A stretch of 64,000 bases of DNA from Bogoriella caseilytica. GTDB taxonomy: Bacteria; Actinomycetota; Actinomycetes; Actinomycetales; Actinomycetaceae. Location: positions 2,294,001 through 2,358,000 of the forward strand of contig NZ_RKHK01000001.1 in NCBI RefSeq assembly GCF_003752405.1. Direction: 5' to 3'. The notes beneath the pieces were generated by a model that was not told the origin of the DNA, searched no databases, and saw only the letters and a list, made by a program, of their open reading frames with translations. Positions 32,088 to 40,878 of the stretch are shown here, one piece after another (within the stretch, counting starts at the first letter, position 1; every line of letters starts with the position of its first letter). The translations under genes and the position numbers were made by a program.

Positions 32088-33770
32088 TCAGGCCTCGGAC
32101 GAACCGCCGGGGTTCTGCGCGCCTGAGCCACCCGAGCGGCGACGACGGCGGCGGCGACGCTGGCCGTCGCCGGTGGGCTCGGAGGTGCTCGGAGTGGAGC
32201 GACCGGCGTTGCCGTTCTGACTACTCGGAGCGCTCGAGCTCGATCCGCCACGGCGGCCCTGGCCGCGTCCGCCGGAGCCGCCGCGTCCGCCGGACCCACC
32301 GCGGCCGCCGGAGCCGCCGCGGCCACCATCGCGTCCGCGTCCGCCGGCGTTACGGCCACCCGAGCCGCCACGCCCGCCGGTCTCGCCGAGGTCTTCGACC
32401 TCCTCGGCACCCAGGCCGGCACGAGTGCGAGCCGAGCGCGGCAAGCGTCCGGTGGTGCCTTCGGGGATGTTGAGGTCTGAGTAGAGGTGGGGAGAGGTGT
32501 GGTAGGTCTCCACGGGGGCGGGGTTACCGAGGCCGAGGGCCTTGTCGATCAGGCCCCACCGGGGGAGGTCATCCCAGTCCACGAAGGTCACGGCCGTGCC
32601 GGTGTTGCCGGCGCGGCCGGTGCGGCCGATGCGGTGGAGGTAGGTCTTCTCGTCCTCGGGGCACTGGTAGTTCACCACGTGGGTGACGTCGTCGACGTCG
32701 ATGCCGCGGGCCGCGACGTCGGTGGCCACAAGGACGTCGACCTTGCCGGTGCGGAAGGCGCGCAAGGCCTGCTCACGGGCGCCCTGGCCCAGGTCACCGT
32801 GGATCGCGGCCGAGGCGAAGCCCCGCTCGGCGAGCTCGTCGGAGACCTTTGCCGCGGTGCGCTTGGTGCGAGTGAAGACGATCGTCAGTCCGCGGCCCTC
32901 GGCCTGCAGGATGCGCGAGAGCATCTCCACCTTGTTCAGCGCGTGCGCACGGTAGACCACCTGGCGGGTGTCCTTGACCGTGGCGCCCTGGTCGTCCGGG
33001 TCCTGGGCGCGGATATGCGTGGGCCGGCTCATGTAACGGCGGGCCATCGCGACCACGGCGCCCGGCATGGTGGCGGAGAAAAGCATGGTGTGGCGCGTGG
33101 CCGGGGTGGCGGCGAGCAGGGTCTCGACGTCAGGGAGGAAGCCGAGGTCGAGCATTTCGTCGGCCTCGTCGAGCACGACGGTGCGCACCGAGCGCAGATC
33201 GAGGACGTGCTGCTTCATCAGGTCGATCAGACGCCCGGGGGTGCCGACGACCACCTCGGCGCCGGCGGCCAGGGCTTCCATCTGCGGCTCGTAGGCGCGG
33301 CCTCCGTAGACCTGCACGATGCGCAGGGAGCGGCGGCGCGAGGCGGTGGCGAGGTCCTCGGCCACCTGCTTGGCGAGTTCACGGGTGGGGACGACCACCA
33401 GGCCCTGGGGCTTGCCCGGGTTCGCGAGTTCGTCCCACCCGTCCTCGCCGGGGGAGACGACGTTCTGCAGCAACGGCAGGCCGAAGCCCAGGGTCTTGCC
33501 CGTGCCGGTCTTGGCCTGGCCGATGATGTCCTGGCGGCTCAGCGCCACTGGCAAGGTCAGGGCCTGGATGGGGAAGGGGTGGGTGATGCCCACGTCGCGC
33601 AGCGCGCCGGCGATGTCCTCGACGACGCCGAAATCGGCGAAGGTCTTCTCCTCGAGCTCGGCGACGGTGAGCTTCTCGGCGACGTCGGGAGCGACGTCGT
33701 CGGAGACGGGGATGGCGGCATTGGTGGTGTCGAGGACGCCGGTGGCGGTCTCGGTGCTCTGATCGGTCAT
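32088..33770 (-). CDS. DEAD-box ATP-dependent RNA helicase (RhlE/CsdA-like)
   Basis: 560 residues. All helicase motifs are present: the Q motif region FPIQALTLPVALSRQ, AKTGTGKT (I), PTRELAKQ (Ia), GTPGRL (Ib), DEAD (II), SAT (III), TIVFTRTKR (IV), ATDVAARGID (V) and HRIGRTGRAG (VI). The C-terminal 110 residues are a disordered RGG-type tail (repeated GGRGGSG) ending in nine consecutive arginines and a Gly/Ser end, suited to RNA binding. It would unwind structured mRNA or rRNA, for example in the cold. DUF3107 lies upstream on the same strand, as in other actinobacteria (Rv3208A-Rv3211 area). Confidence 0.95.
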   Translation of the reverse strand: MTDQSTETATGVLDTTNAAIPVSDDVAPDVAEKLTVAELEEKTFADFGVVEDIAGALRDVGITHPFPIQALTLPVALSRQDIIGQAKTGTGKTLGFGLPLLQNVVSPGEDGWDELANPGKPQGLVVVPTRELAKQVAEDLATASRRRSLRIVQVYGGRAYEPQMEALAAGAEVVVGTPGRLIDLMKQHVLDLRSVRTVVLDEADEMLDLGFLPDVETLLAATPATRHTMLFSATMPGAVVAMARRYMSRPTHIRAQDPDDQGATVKDTRQVVYRAHALNKVEMLSRILQAEGRGLTIVFTRTKRTAAKVSDELAERGFASAAIHGDLGQGAREQALRAFRTGKVDVLVATDVAARGIDVDDVTHVVNYQCPEDEKTYLHRIGRTGRAGNTGTAVTFVDWDDLPRWGLIDKALGLGNPAPVETYHTSPHLYSDLNIPEGTTGRLPRSARTRAGLGAEEVEDLGETGGRGGSGGRNAGGRGRDGGRGGSGGRGGSGGRGGSGGRGQGRRGGSSSSAPSSQNGNAGRSTPSTSEPTGDGQRRRRRRRRSGGSGAQNPGGSSEA

Positions 33771-33940
33771 TCGGGGGCGAACCTCCGGTTGGGGCGCGCG
33801 CCGTCACGGCTCCGACTGGGCAGAGCGGCGGCCTCGCGCGAGGCGTCGGCAGCCGATCGTGGAAGAAGCGCCGCGGTGAGCGGCATCGGGCTGCGAGACG
33901 ACCGGGCAACCGTTTGGTCCCCCCAGGGTAACGCCTAGCG
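33771..33940 (-). promoter_or_regulatory. Long structured 5' leader of the helicase gene
   Basis: Between the DUF3107 terminator and the helicase ATG lie about 170 non-coding bases containing a perfect 14-base palindrome GCCTCGCGCGAGGC (33831-33844) and an AGG ribosome-binding site. Long leaders are common for cold-induced DEAD-box helicases; regulation here is inference only. Confidence 0.35.
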
Positions 33941-33941
33941 C

Positions 33942-33959
33942 CCGCTCGTCGAGGAGCGG
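33942..33959 (-). terminator. Hairpin after the DUF3107 gene
   Basis: CCGCTC/GAGCGG arms with a six-base loop, 41 bases beyond the DUF3107 stop on the minus strand. Confidence 0.45.
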
Positions 33960-34000
33960 TGCGTCATGGCGTCACCGCCCGCGGCCTGCGGGGGTGTGGT

Positions 34001-34228
34001 TCAGGCCAGGCCGATGCCCACGCGGCGCTGCTCCTTGGCCGGGTCGAGCTCGATGTAGGCGATGGACTCCGGGTCCACGATGAGTTGACGGTCCTTGTCG
34101 TCGCTGAGCACCAGGGGTGTCTCGGCGGCGGTGGCCTCGTCGACCTTGGCGCGCACTGCCTCGATCGTCTCGGTGGTCTCGAGGGTCAGCTCGCGCTGAG
34201 AGTGCTTGATGCCAATCGTGATCTGCAT
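34001..34228 (-). CDS. DUF3107 domain protein (75 aa)
   Basis: A small conserved actinobacterial protein (TB9.4/Rv3208A type). The sequence MQITIGIKHSQRELTLETTE and the C-terminal DRQLIVDPESIAYIELDPAKEQRRVGIG are characteristic. It has a ubiquitin-like small beta-fold by appearance and no known function. TAGGAT lies 6 bases upstream of the ATG, so it is probably a leaderless transcript divergent from adnA. Confidence 0.93.
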   Translation of the reverse strand: MQITIGIKHSQRELTLETTETIEAVRAKVDEATAAETPLVLSDDKDRQLIVDPESIAYIELDPAKEQRRVGIGLA

Positions 34229-34234
34229 ACCGCC

Positions 34235-34240
34235 ATCCTA
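34235..34240 (-). promoter_or_regulatory. Probable leaderless -10 box of the DUF3107 gene
   Basis: Minus-strand TAGGAT followed by 6 bases and the ATG at 34228. Confidence 0.55.
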
Positions 34241-34339
34241 GGCGGCGGTCCGCGCATGCGCGGCACAGGTAGGGGAGTTATGCCATGAGCGGATCGGGGC
34301 CGTCCGGCCATGTCGCCGGCCTGTGGCAGGGTGCTGGTC

Positions 34340-37300
34340 ATGGCCAGCTTGCGACCGGTACTTCCGCCTGCTCCGGCCGCTGCCCCTGCCCTCGATCCGG
34401 CACAGCAGCGTGCGGCCACCTGGGGCGCGGACGACGGGCACGTGCTGATCGTGGGCGCCCCCGGCACCGGCAAGACCACCACCGCGCTGCACCTGCTCAT
34501 CGAGCGGGCGCGCGCCCTTCAGCCTGATCCTGAGCGCGGTGAGTACGGCGCGGTCATGCTCGCGCAGAACCGGCGCGCCGCCGATGCCGCGCAGGAAGCC
34601 GCAGCCCGCCGCCTGGGCCTGACCTCGAGCGCGCTACTGGTGCGCACGCCCGGCTCCTTCGCCCACTCCCTGCTGACCCTGCGCGCGCATGAACGGGGTG
34701 AACCCGATCCGCTGCTGATCACCGGCCCCGATCAGGACCGTATCCTCGCCGATCTGCTTGAGGGGCACCGCGCCGGCGCGGGGGCGCACGTGCCCTGGCC
34801 GGAGTGGATCGGCCCGGAGATCCTGGCCTTGCCGGCTTTCCGGGCCGAGTTGCGTGATCTACTCATGCGCGCCGCCGAGCTGGGATTGAGCCCCGAGCAG
34901 CTCGACGAGCTGGGAGCACGTCACGACCGTCCGGAGTGGCGGGCGGGGGCGCATGTGCTGCGCGAATACTTGGACAACACCACCTTGCAGGCCGTGCCCG
35001 CCGATCGCGGGGAGATGTTCGACAGCTCCCGGCTGATCTCCGAGGCCGCCGAGGCGCTCGGCGCCTGGGAGAGCGAGGTACCCCGGGCCCCGCGCCCGCG
35101 CTGGTCCACCGTGATCGTGGATGACTATCAGGACGCCACGGTCGCCACCGCTCGCCTGTTGCGCATCCTGGCAGCCGATGGCGCGCAACTGGTGTTGCTC
35201 GGCGACCCGGACGCCGGCGTGCAGGGCTTCCGCGGCGGGATGCCCGACCTGATCGGCCGGGCGGAGACCGCCGCCGAGCTGGGCGGCTTCTCGGCCGCGC
35301 GCATCGATCTGGAGCAGGTGCACCGTCAGGGCGCGCAGCTGCGCGAGTTCAGCCAGCGCATCACCCGCGCGATCTCCACCCGCGCGGTGGCGCGCCACCG
35401 GTCGGCCGGCGCCGCCGAGGTCCAGCCCGAGACGGATGCCGCCGGCCCGCAGGGCGCTGGGTACTCCGGTGCGCTCACCACCGCGGTGGTGGGGTCCGCA
35501 GCTCAGGAGGGGGCGTGGATCGCTCGGCGGCTGCGGTCGGAGTACCTGGCGGGAGGCCGCACCTGGGCACAGATGGCCGTGATCACGCGATCCGCCGGCC
35601 ATGCCCGGCGCGTGCAGCGGCTCTTGCGTTCCTGGGGAATCCCCGCCAGCGGTCAGACCCTGCCGCGAGTGCTACATGAGGAACCCGCCGTGCGTCCGCT
35701 GCTGCTGGCGCTCGACGTCGCCCTCGCCCAGCTCGGCGGACGGGAGGTCTCCGGCGAGGACGCCGCCGAGCTGCTGGTCTCGCCACTGGGGGGCGCCGAT
35801 GCCATCGGGTTGCGCCGGCTGCGCCGTCAGGTGCGGCTCACCCCACTGGCCGAGGGGCGCGCCATCGACGAGGTACTGGCCGCCTTACTGAGCAGCGCGG
35901 ATCCGCTGGACGAGCTGCTGCAAGCGCGCGCACTGGAGGGCGCGGCAGTGAGCGAGGACGATGCTGCTGAGGCGCTGCGCGAGGCGGCCCGGCCCATGCA
36001 GCAGATCTCGAGGCTCCTGCGCGCCGCGCGCACCGAGCTGGAACGCCCCGGCGCTGGCGCGGAGACGGCGCTGTGGGCGCTGTGGGATGCCGCCCAGGCC
36101 CCGCGCCAGGCTCGCAGTGGTCCGCCGGCGCCGGAGGAATCGTCGGCTGAGCCGCCGCAGGCACTGTCGCTGGCCGAGCACTGGCGTCGCCAGGCCCTTG
36201 GAGGTGGCGCCGCCGGGCAGCGCGCCGACGCGGACCTGGACGCCGTCATGGCGCTCTTCCAGGCGGCGGAGCAGTGGACCGAGCGCGCTCCCGGGGCGCG
36301 GGCCGCGGACTTCCTGGAGCACCTGCGCAGTCAGGAACTACCCGCCGACTCGCTCGCGGCCCAGGGCGTGCGCGCCGAGAGCGTGGAGATCCTCACCGCC
36401 GCCGGCGCCGCCGGGCGGGAGTGGGATCTGGTGGTGGTCGCCGGTCTGCAGGAAGACGTCTGGCCCGATCTGCGGTTGCGGGACACCGCGCTGGCGTCGG
36501 GCCTGCTCATGGACCTGGTCTCCGGTCGGGGTAGCCGGGACTACGCCGCGGCCCGCCGCGCGGTGCTGGACGACGAGCTGCGCATGTTCGCGGTCGCCAC
36601 CTCCCGGGCGCGCCGCCAGCTGGTGCTGACGGCCGTCCTCGATGACGAGACCCGCCCCTCGGTCTTCTTCGAGCTCGCTGCGCCGGAGCAGCGGCCCGAA
36701 CCGCCGGTGACCTCCCTGGATCTGCGGTCCCTGGTGGCTGAACTCCGGCACGCCCTGACCGAACCGGGCACCTCGCGCACCCGCCGCACCGAGGCCGCGG
36801 CCCTCCTGGCCCGCTTGCGTGCTGAGGGGGTGCCGGGAGCGGATCCGGGGAGCTGGGCCGGGCTGCCCGCGCCGAGCTCGGTCGCGCCGCTGGCCCAACC
36901 GGGCGAGCGCGTGCGCATCCGCCCCTCGGCGGTGGAGCGGGTGCGGGACTGCTCGTTGCGCTGGATGCTCACCGAGGCCGCGGGGCACGAGGAGGGCTCG
37001 GTGCACCAGGATCTCGGCACGCTCATCCACGAGATCGCCGAAGAACACCCGCACTCACCCATCGAGCAGCTGCGTGTGGCGCTCGAGGAGAAGTGGCCGC
37101 GCATGGCTCCTGCTCTCGGGCACGGCTGGCTCGCCCGCGCCGAACGGGCCCGGGCCGAGGCCATGCTCGAGCACTACGCCGGGTACATCGCCCAGGTGCC
37201 CGGCGAAGTCGAGACGGAGAAACGGTTCCGCGTGGACGTCGGCCGCGCGCACCTGAGCGGATCCGTGGACCGGGTCGAGCATCTGGAGGCCGGCTTGGTG

Positions 37301-37645
37301 CGCGTGGTGGACCTGAAGACCTCCGGCACGGCCATCTCCCAAACCGAGGCCCCCGAGCACCCCCAGCTCGGCGCCTACCAGGTGGCGGCGGAGGCCGGCG
37401 CCTTCCCGGGGTTACGTGCCGGCGGGGCACGCCTGGTCTATCTCGGCACCGGCCAGAGGAAGGCACCCGAGCGCGGCCAGCCGGCTTTGGACGGCCCGGA
37501 TTCCTGGGCCCACCAGCTCATCGCGCAGACCGCGGAGACGATGGGCGGCGCCCACTTCGCGGCCACGCCCGGCAAACACTGCCGCACCTGCCCTTTCGTG
37601 ACGCTGTGCCCGGCCAAGGCCGACGGGGCGCGGGTGACGTCATGA
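34340..37645 (+). CDS. adnA: AdnA-type UvrD-like helicase/RecB-family nuclease subunit
   Basis: 1101 residues from the ATG at 34340 (GGCAGGG upstream; an ATG at 34310 is also possible). An SF1 helicase core with Walker A GAPGTGKTTT (K45) but a deviant motif II, DDYQD at 261-265 instead of DExQD, and a weak motif III (VQGFRGG). The C-terminal PD-(D/E)XK nuclease has D991 and K993 (VVDLKTS) and four cysteines (C871, C1081, C1084, C1090) placed as for the 4Fe-4S cluster of AddB/AdnA nucleases. With AdnB it forms the double-strand-break resecting motor-nuclease of actinobacteria. Co-translated with adnB (ATGA). Confidence 0.93.
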   Translation: MASLRPVLPPAPAAAPALDPAQQRAATWGADDGHVLIVGAPGTGKTTTALHLLIERARALQPDPERGEYGAVMLAQNRRAADAAQEAAARRLGLTSSALLVRTPGSFAHSLLTLRAHERGEPDPLLITGPDQDRILADLLEGHRAGAGAHVPWPEWIGPEILALPAFRAELRDLLMRAAELGLSPEQLDELGARHDRPEWRAGAHVLREYLDNTTLQAVPADRGEMFDSSRLISEAAEALGAWESEVPRAPRPRWSTVIVDDYQDATVATARLLRILAADGAQLVLLGDPDAGVQGFRGGMPDLIGRAETAAELGGFSAARIDLEQVHRQGAQLREFSQRITRAISTRAVARHRSAGAAEVQPETDAAGPQGAGYSGALTTAVVGSAAQEGAWIARRLRSEYLAGGRTWAQMAVITRSAGHARRVQRLLRSWGIPASGQTLPRVLHEEPAVRPLLLALDVALAQLGGREVSGEDAAELLVSPLGGADAIGLRRLRRQVRLTPLAEGRAIDEVLAALLSSADPLDELLQARALEGAAVSEDDAAEALREAARPMQQISRLLRAARTELERPGAGAETALWALWDAAQAPRQARSGPPAPEESSAEPPQALSLAEHWRRQALGGGAAGQRADADLDAVMALFQAAEQWTERAPGARAADFLEHLRSQELPADSLAAQGVRAESVEILTAAGAAGREWDLVVVAGLQEDVWPDLRLRDTALASGLLMDLVSGRGSRDYAAARRAVLDDELRMFAVATSRARRQLVLTAVLDDETRPSVFFELAAPEQRPEPPVTSLDLRSLVAELRHALTEPGTSRTRRTEAAALLARLRAEGVPGADPGSWAGLPAPSSVAPLAQPGERVRIRPSAVERVRDCSLRWMLTEAAGHEEGSVHQDLGTLIHEIAEEHPHSPIEQLRVALEEKWPRMAPALGHGWLARAERARAEAMLEHYAGYIAQVPGEVETEKRFRVDVGRAHLSGSVDRVEHLEAGLVRVVDLKTSGTAISQTEAPEHPQLGAYQVAAEAGAFPGLRAGGARLVYLGTGQRKAPERGQPALDGPDSWAHQLIAQTAETMGGAHFAATPGKHCRTCPFVTLCPAKADGARVTS

Positions 37646-40600
37646 CCAGCAGCCCTACCGGAGCGGCCTCGACGAGCGCTGTGCCCGAGACCTACAGCCC
37701 TAGACGGATCGCGGAGATCCTGGGCCAGCACCCCCCCACCGCTGAGCAGGAGGAGGTCATCCGCGCCGGCCACGGCCCTGTGCTCGTCGTGGCCGGGGCC
37801 GGCTCGGGCAAGACCGAGACCATGGCGGCACGGGTGGTCTACCTGGTGGCCAACGGCGTGGTCCGGCCCGAGGAGGTGCTGGGGCTGACCTTCACCCGCA
37901 AGGCGGCTGCGGAGCTGTCCCAGCGCATCCGTGCCCGGCTGAGCCGGTTCCAGCAGCGCATCGCCGAGATCGAGGGCGGCGAGGCCGACCAGGACGCGCT
38001 GGCCCACCAACCGGAGATCTCCACCTACAACTCCTTTGCTGCGGCGGTTGCCGCCGAGCATGCCTTGCGGGTGGGCGGTGACCCGGACGCCGCCCTGCTT
38101 ACCGACGCCGGGGCCTGGCAGCTGGCTGACCGGGCCTTGCGGTCCTGGCAGGACGACCTCGCCACCACCCGCAAGGCCCCGGCCCTGACCACGGCGCTGC
38201 TGGGCCTGGCAGCCGGAGTCACCGAGAACGTGCTGAGCATCGCCGACGCCCGCGAGCTCCTTGAGGATCTGCTCACCGACCTGAGCGCCAAGTCCCCGGC
38301 GCCGGGGTCTCGGAGCAAAGGGCCGGCCAAGGACGTCGCCGCCGCGATCAGCGCCCTGGCCGAGCGTCGCGAGCTGCTCGATCTGGTCGAGGCGGTGGAG
38401 CAGCGCAAGCGGGAACTGGGGCTGGTGACCTTCGCCGACCAGGTGGCGCTCGCCGCACGCGTGGCCCGCCAGGTGCCCGAGGCCGGTGCGCAGCTGCGTC
38501 ACGCCTACCGGGTGGTGTTGCTGGACGAGTTCCAGGACACCTCCGTGGCCCAGCTGGACTTCCTCTCCCACCTCTTCGGCACCGCCTCGGGTGAGTCCGG
38601 GCACTCGGTGACGGCGGTGGGGGACCCGAACCAGGCCATCTACGGGTGGCGCGGCGCCTCAGCGGCCTCACTCAAGCGCTTCCGGGAGCAGTTCACCACC
38701 GCCGACGGCGCCCCGGCGCCCACGCTCGACCTGACCACCGCCTGGCGCAACGACCACGGGATCCTCCGCCTGGCCAATGCCGTGGCCGCACCGCTGCGCG
38801 CCACCAGCCCTTTCGCGGTGCGGGAGCTGACGGCGCGCCCCGGCGCCGGGCCCGGTCACGTGCGTGCTGCGCTGGCCTCCACCCAGCCCGAGGAGGCCGA
38901 GGAGGTCGCTGCCTTTCTGGAGCAGCATTGGCGGCGCGGCCAAGACACCGCCGCGGTGCTGTGCCGCAACCGAGCCCAGTTTCGCCCCCTGATCGAGGTC
39001 TTCGAAGCCCGCGGCGTGCCCTACCGGGTGCTGGGCCTGGGCGGCCTGCTCACCTGCCCGGAGGTCCTCGACCTGCGCGCAGCCCTGCGCGTCATCGACG
39101 ACGCCGGGCGCGGGGACCAGCTCGTGCGCTTGCTCACCTCGCTGAACCTGGGCGCGGCCGACCTGCACGCCCTGGCCGGATTCGCCCGCTCGCTGGGCCG
39201 GGAGGTGCCCCTGGTAGAGGCCCTCGATGCGCTCACCAGCGCCGAGGCCGAAGCCGGCGGCCTGTCCGCCGCAGCGACCGAGCGTGTGCTCCGGCTCGCC
39301 GGGCAGCTGCGCCGGCTCCGAGGTCTTACGCAGCTGGCGCTCCCTGAGCTGGTGCGGGCAGCCGAGCAGATCCTCGGCGTGGATCTCGAACTCACCGCGC
39401 GCTACGGCCCTGCGGGGCGCAGCCGGCTCGACGCCTTCGCCGAGGTCGCCGCCGGCTACGCCCAGGACGCCGCAGCCGGGGCGTTGCGCCCCACGCTCGG
39501 GGCCTTCCTGGATTGGCTCGACGCCGCCACTGAGCATGAGCGCGGCCTGGAGGGCGCGGACATCGCCGAGGACGAGCCGGAGACCGATGTGGTTCAGCTC
39601 CTGACCATCCACGCCGCCAAAGGCCTGGAGTGGGACGTCGTGGCCGTGCCCGGGCTGGTGGAGAAGCAGTTTCCGAACTACGCCTCGAAACCCCAGGACG
39701 ACCTCTCCGTCACCGACAACGCCTGGTTGACCTCGATCGGCGAGCTTCCCTACCCGCTGCGGCAGGACGCCGCCGACCTGCCCTCCTTGGACGTGGCGGG
39801 CGCCGCCACGCACCAGGACGTCGCAGCGGCCCGGGAGGAGTTCCGGCAGGCCGCCGGTGCGCACCGCCTGAGCGAGGAGACCCGCCTGGCGTACGTGGCC
39901 CTCACCCGGGCCAAGCGGGCGATGCTGGTGTCCGCATCGCACTTCCGCGCCGGCAAGACCCCGCTTCCGCCGTCTCGGTTCCTCCTCGCCGCGAGCCGTC
40001 TCGCTGACGAGTGCCGGCCCTGGGCCGAGGCGCCCGAGGACGGGGCGGAGAACCCTGCCCTGGAATCCGAACGGGCCGAGTGGGTACCGGATGTGCTTGG
40101 CGCGCGCCGTCCGGCGGTGGAGAAGGCCGCCCGTGCCGTGCTGAGCGCAGAGCCGGCGGAACTCTCCGAGGACTCGCGCGACCCGGTGGTCGATCGCTGG
40201 CGGGCCGAGGCGCGGCTACTCCTGGCTGAGCGCGACACCCGCGAGCCCGAGGAGGTCGCCATCGCGGGCCGGCTCTCCGCTTCGGCCATGATGTCGCTGA
40301 TGTCTGATCCGGCGGGCTTCGCTCTGCAGCGCCGCCGCCCGGTGCCCGCCAAGCCCACTGTGGGCGCGCGCCGCGGCACCCGCTTCCACGCCTGGATCCA
40401 GGAGTACTACCACCGCGCCGCGCTCATCGATGCCGAGGACATCATCAGCGGCGTGGAGGAGGCCGTCCCCTCCGATGCGGACCTGGTGCAGTTGCGCGAG
40501 CACTTCGCGGCCTCCCCGTGGGCGCAGCGCACCCCGGTGGCCATTGAGACCGACCTGCTCACGCCGGTGGGCGGCACCATCGTGCGCTGCCGGATCGATG

Positions 40601-40869
40601 CCGTCTTCCCCGACCACGAACATCCCGGCGGCTTCATCGTGGTGGACTGGAAGACCGGACGCCCGCCCGTGGACGCGCAGGAGCTCGCGGTCAAGGAGAT
40701 GCAGCTGGCGCTGTACCGCCTCGCATGGGCGCGCGAGCGTCAGGTGCCGCTGGAGCAGGTGCGGGCCGCCTTCCAGTACATCGGCCATGACGAGCCGATC
40801 TACGCCGGGATGCTCACCGAGGATGAGATCGTCGAGCGCCTGGCCGTAGCGGCTGGGCGCCCGGACTGA
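37642..40869 (+). CDS. adnB: AdnB-type UvrD-like helicase/RecB-family nuclease subunit
   Basis: 1075 residues. The SF1A motor motifs are canonical: GAGSGKTET (K57), TFTRKAAAEL, motif II DEFQDT (295-300), NQAIYGWRGA, and LTIHAAKGLEWD. The C-terminal nuclease has GTRFHAW, D1002 and K1004 in VVDWKTGRPP, and QLALYRLAW, but no Fe-S cysteines. As in mycobacterial AdnAB, this subunit is predicted to be the main motor, translocating along DNA from breaks while both nuclease domains cut. The start overlaps adnA as ATGA. A convergent phosphotransferase gene ends 10 bases beyond its stop. Confidence 0.95.
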   Translation: MTSSPTGAASTSAVPETYSPRRIAEILGQHPPTAEQEEVIRAGHGPVLVVAGAGSGKTETMAARVVYLVANGVVRPEEVLGLTFTRKAAAELSQRIRARLSRFQQRIAEIEGGEADQDALAHQPEISTYNSFAAAVAAEHALRVGGDPDAALLTDAGAWQLADRALRSWQDDLATTRKAPALTTALLGLAAGVTENVLSIADARELLEDLLTDLSAKSPAPGSRSKGPAKDVAAAISALAERRELLDLVEAVEQRKRELGLVTFADQVALAARVARQVPEAGAQLRHAYRVVLLDEFQDTSVAQLDFLSHLFGTASGESGHSVTAVGDPNQAIYGWRGASAASLKRFREQFTTADGAPAPTLDLTTAWRNDHGILRLANAVAAPLRATSPFAVRELTARPGAGPGHVRAALASTQPEEAEEVAAFLEQHWRRGQDTAAVLCRNRAQFRPLIEVFEARGVPYRVLGLGGLLTCPEVLDLRAALRVIDDAGRGDQLVRLLTSLNLGAADLHALAGFARSLGREVPLVEALDALTSAEAEAGGLSAAATERVLRLAGQLRRLRGLTQLALPELVRAAEQILGVDLELTARYGPAGRSRLDAFAEVAAGYAQDAAAGALRPTLGAFLDWLDAATEHERGLEGADIAEDEPETDVVQLLTIHAAKGLEWDVVAVPGLVEKQFPNYASKPQDDLSVTDNAWLTSIGELPYPLRQDAADLPSLDVAGAATHQDVAAAREEFRQAAGAHRLSEETRLAYVALTRAKRAMLVSASHFRAGKTPLPPSRFLLAASRLADECRPWAEAPEDGAENPALESERAEWVPDVLGARRPAVEKAARAVLSAEPAELSEDSRDPVVDRWRAEARLLLAERDTREPEEVAIAGRLSASAMMSLMSDPAGFALQRRRPVPAKPTVGARRGTRFHAWIQEYYHRAALIDAEDIISGVEEAVPSDADLVQLREHFAASPWAQRTPVAIETDLLTPVGGTIVRCRIDAVFPDHEHPGGFIVVDWKTGRPPVDAQELAVKEMQLALYRLAWARERQVPLEQVRAAFQYIGHDEPIYAGMLTEDEIVERLAVAAGRPD

Positions 40870-40878
40870 GCGCGGGCC

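Noticed and set aside
32260-32400. A repetitive stretch resembling a direct-repeat array
   Set aside because: The repeats are degenerate codons of the RGG tail of the helicase gene, without constant-length repeats and unique spacers, so it is not a CRISPR array.
37093-37641. A longer N-terminus for AdnB in an open frame running into adnA
   Set aside because: The ATGA overlap at 37642, the helicase Q-motif spacing and family length support the internal start; the upstream frame is Arg-rich and overlaps the AdnA nuclease domain.
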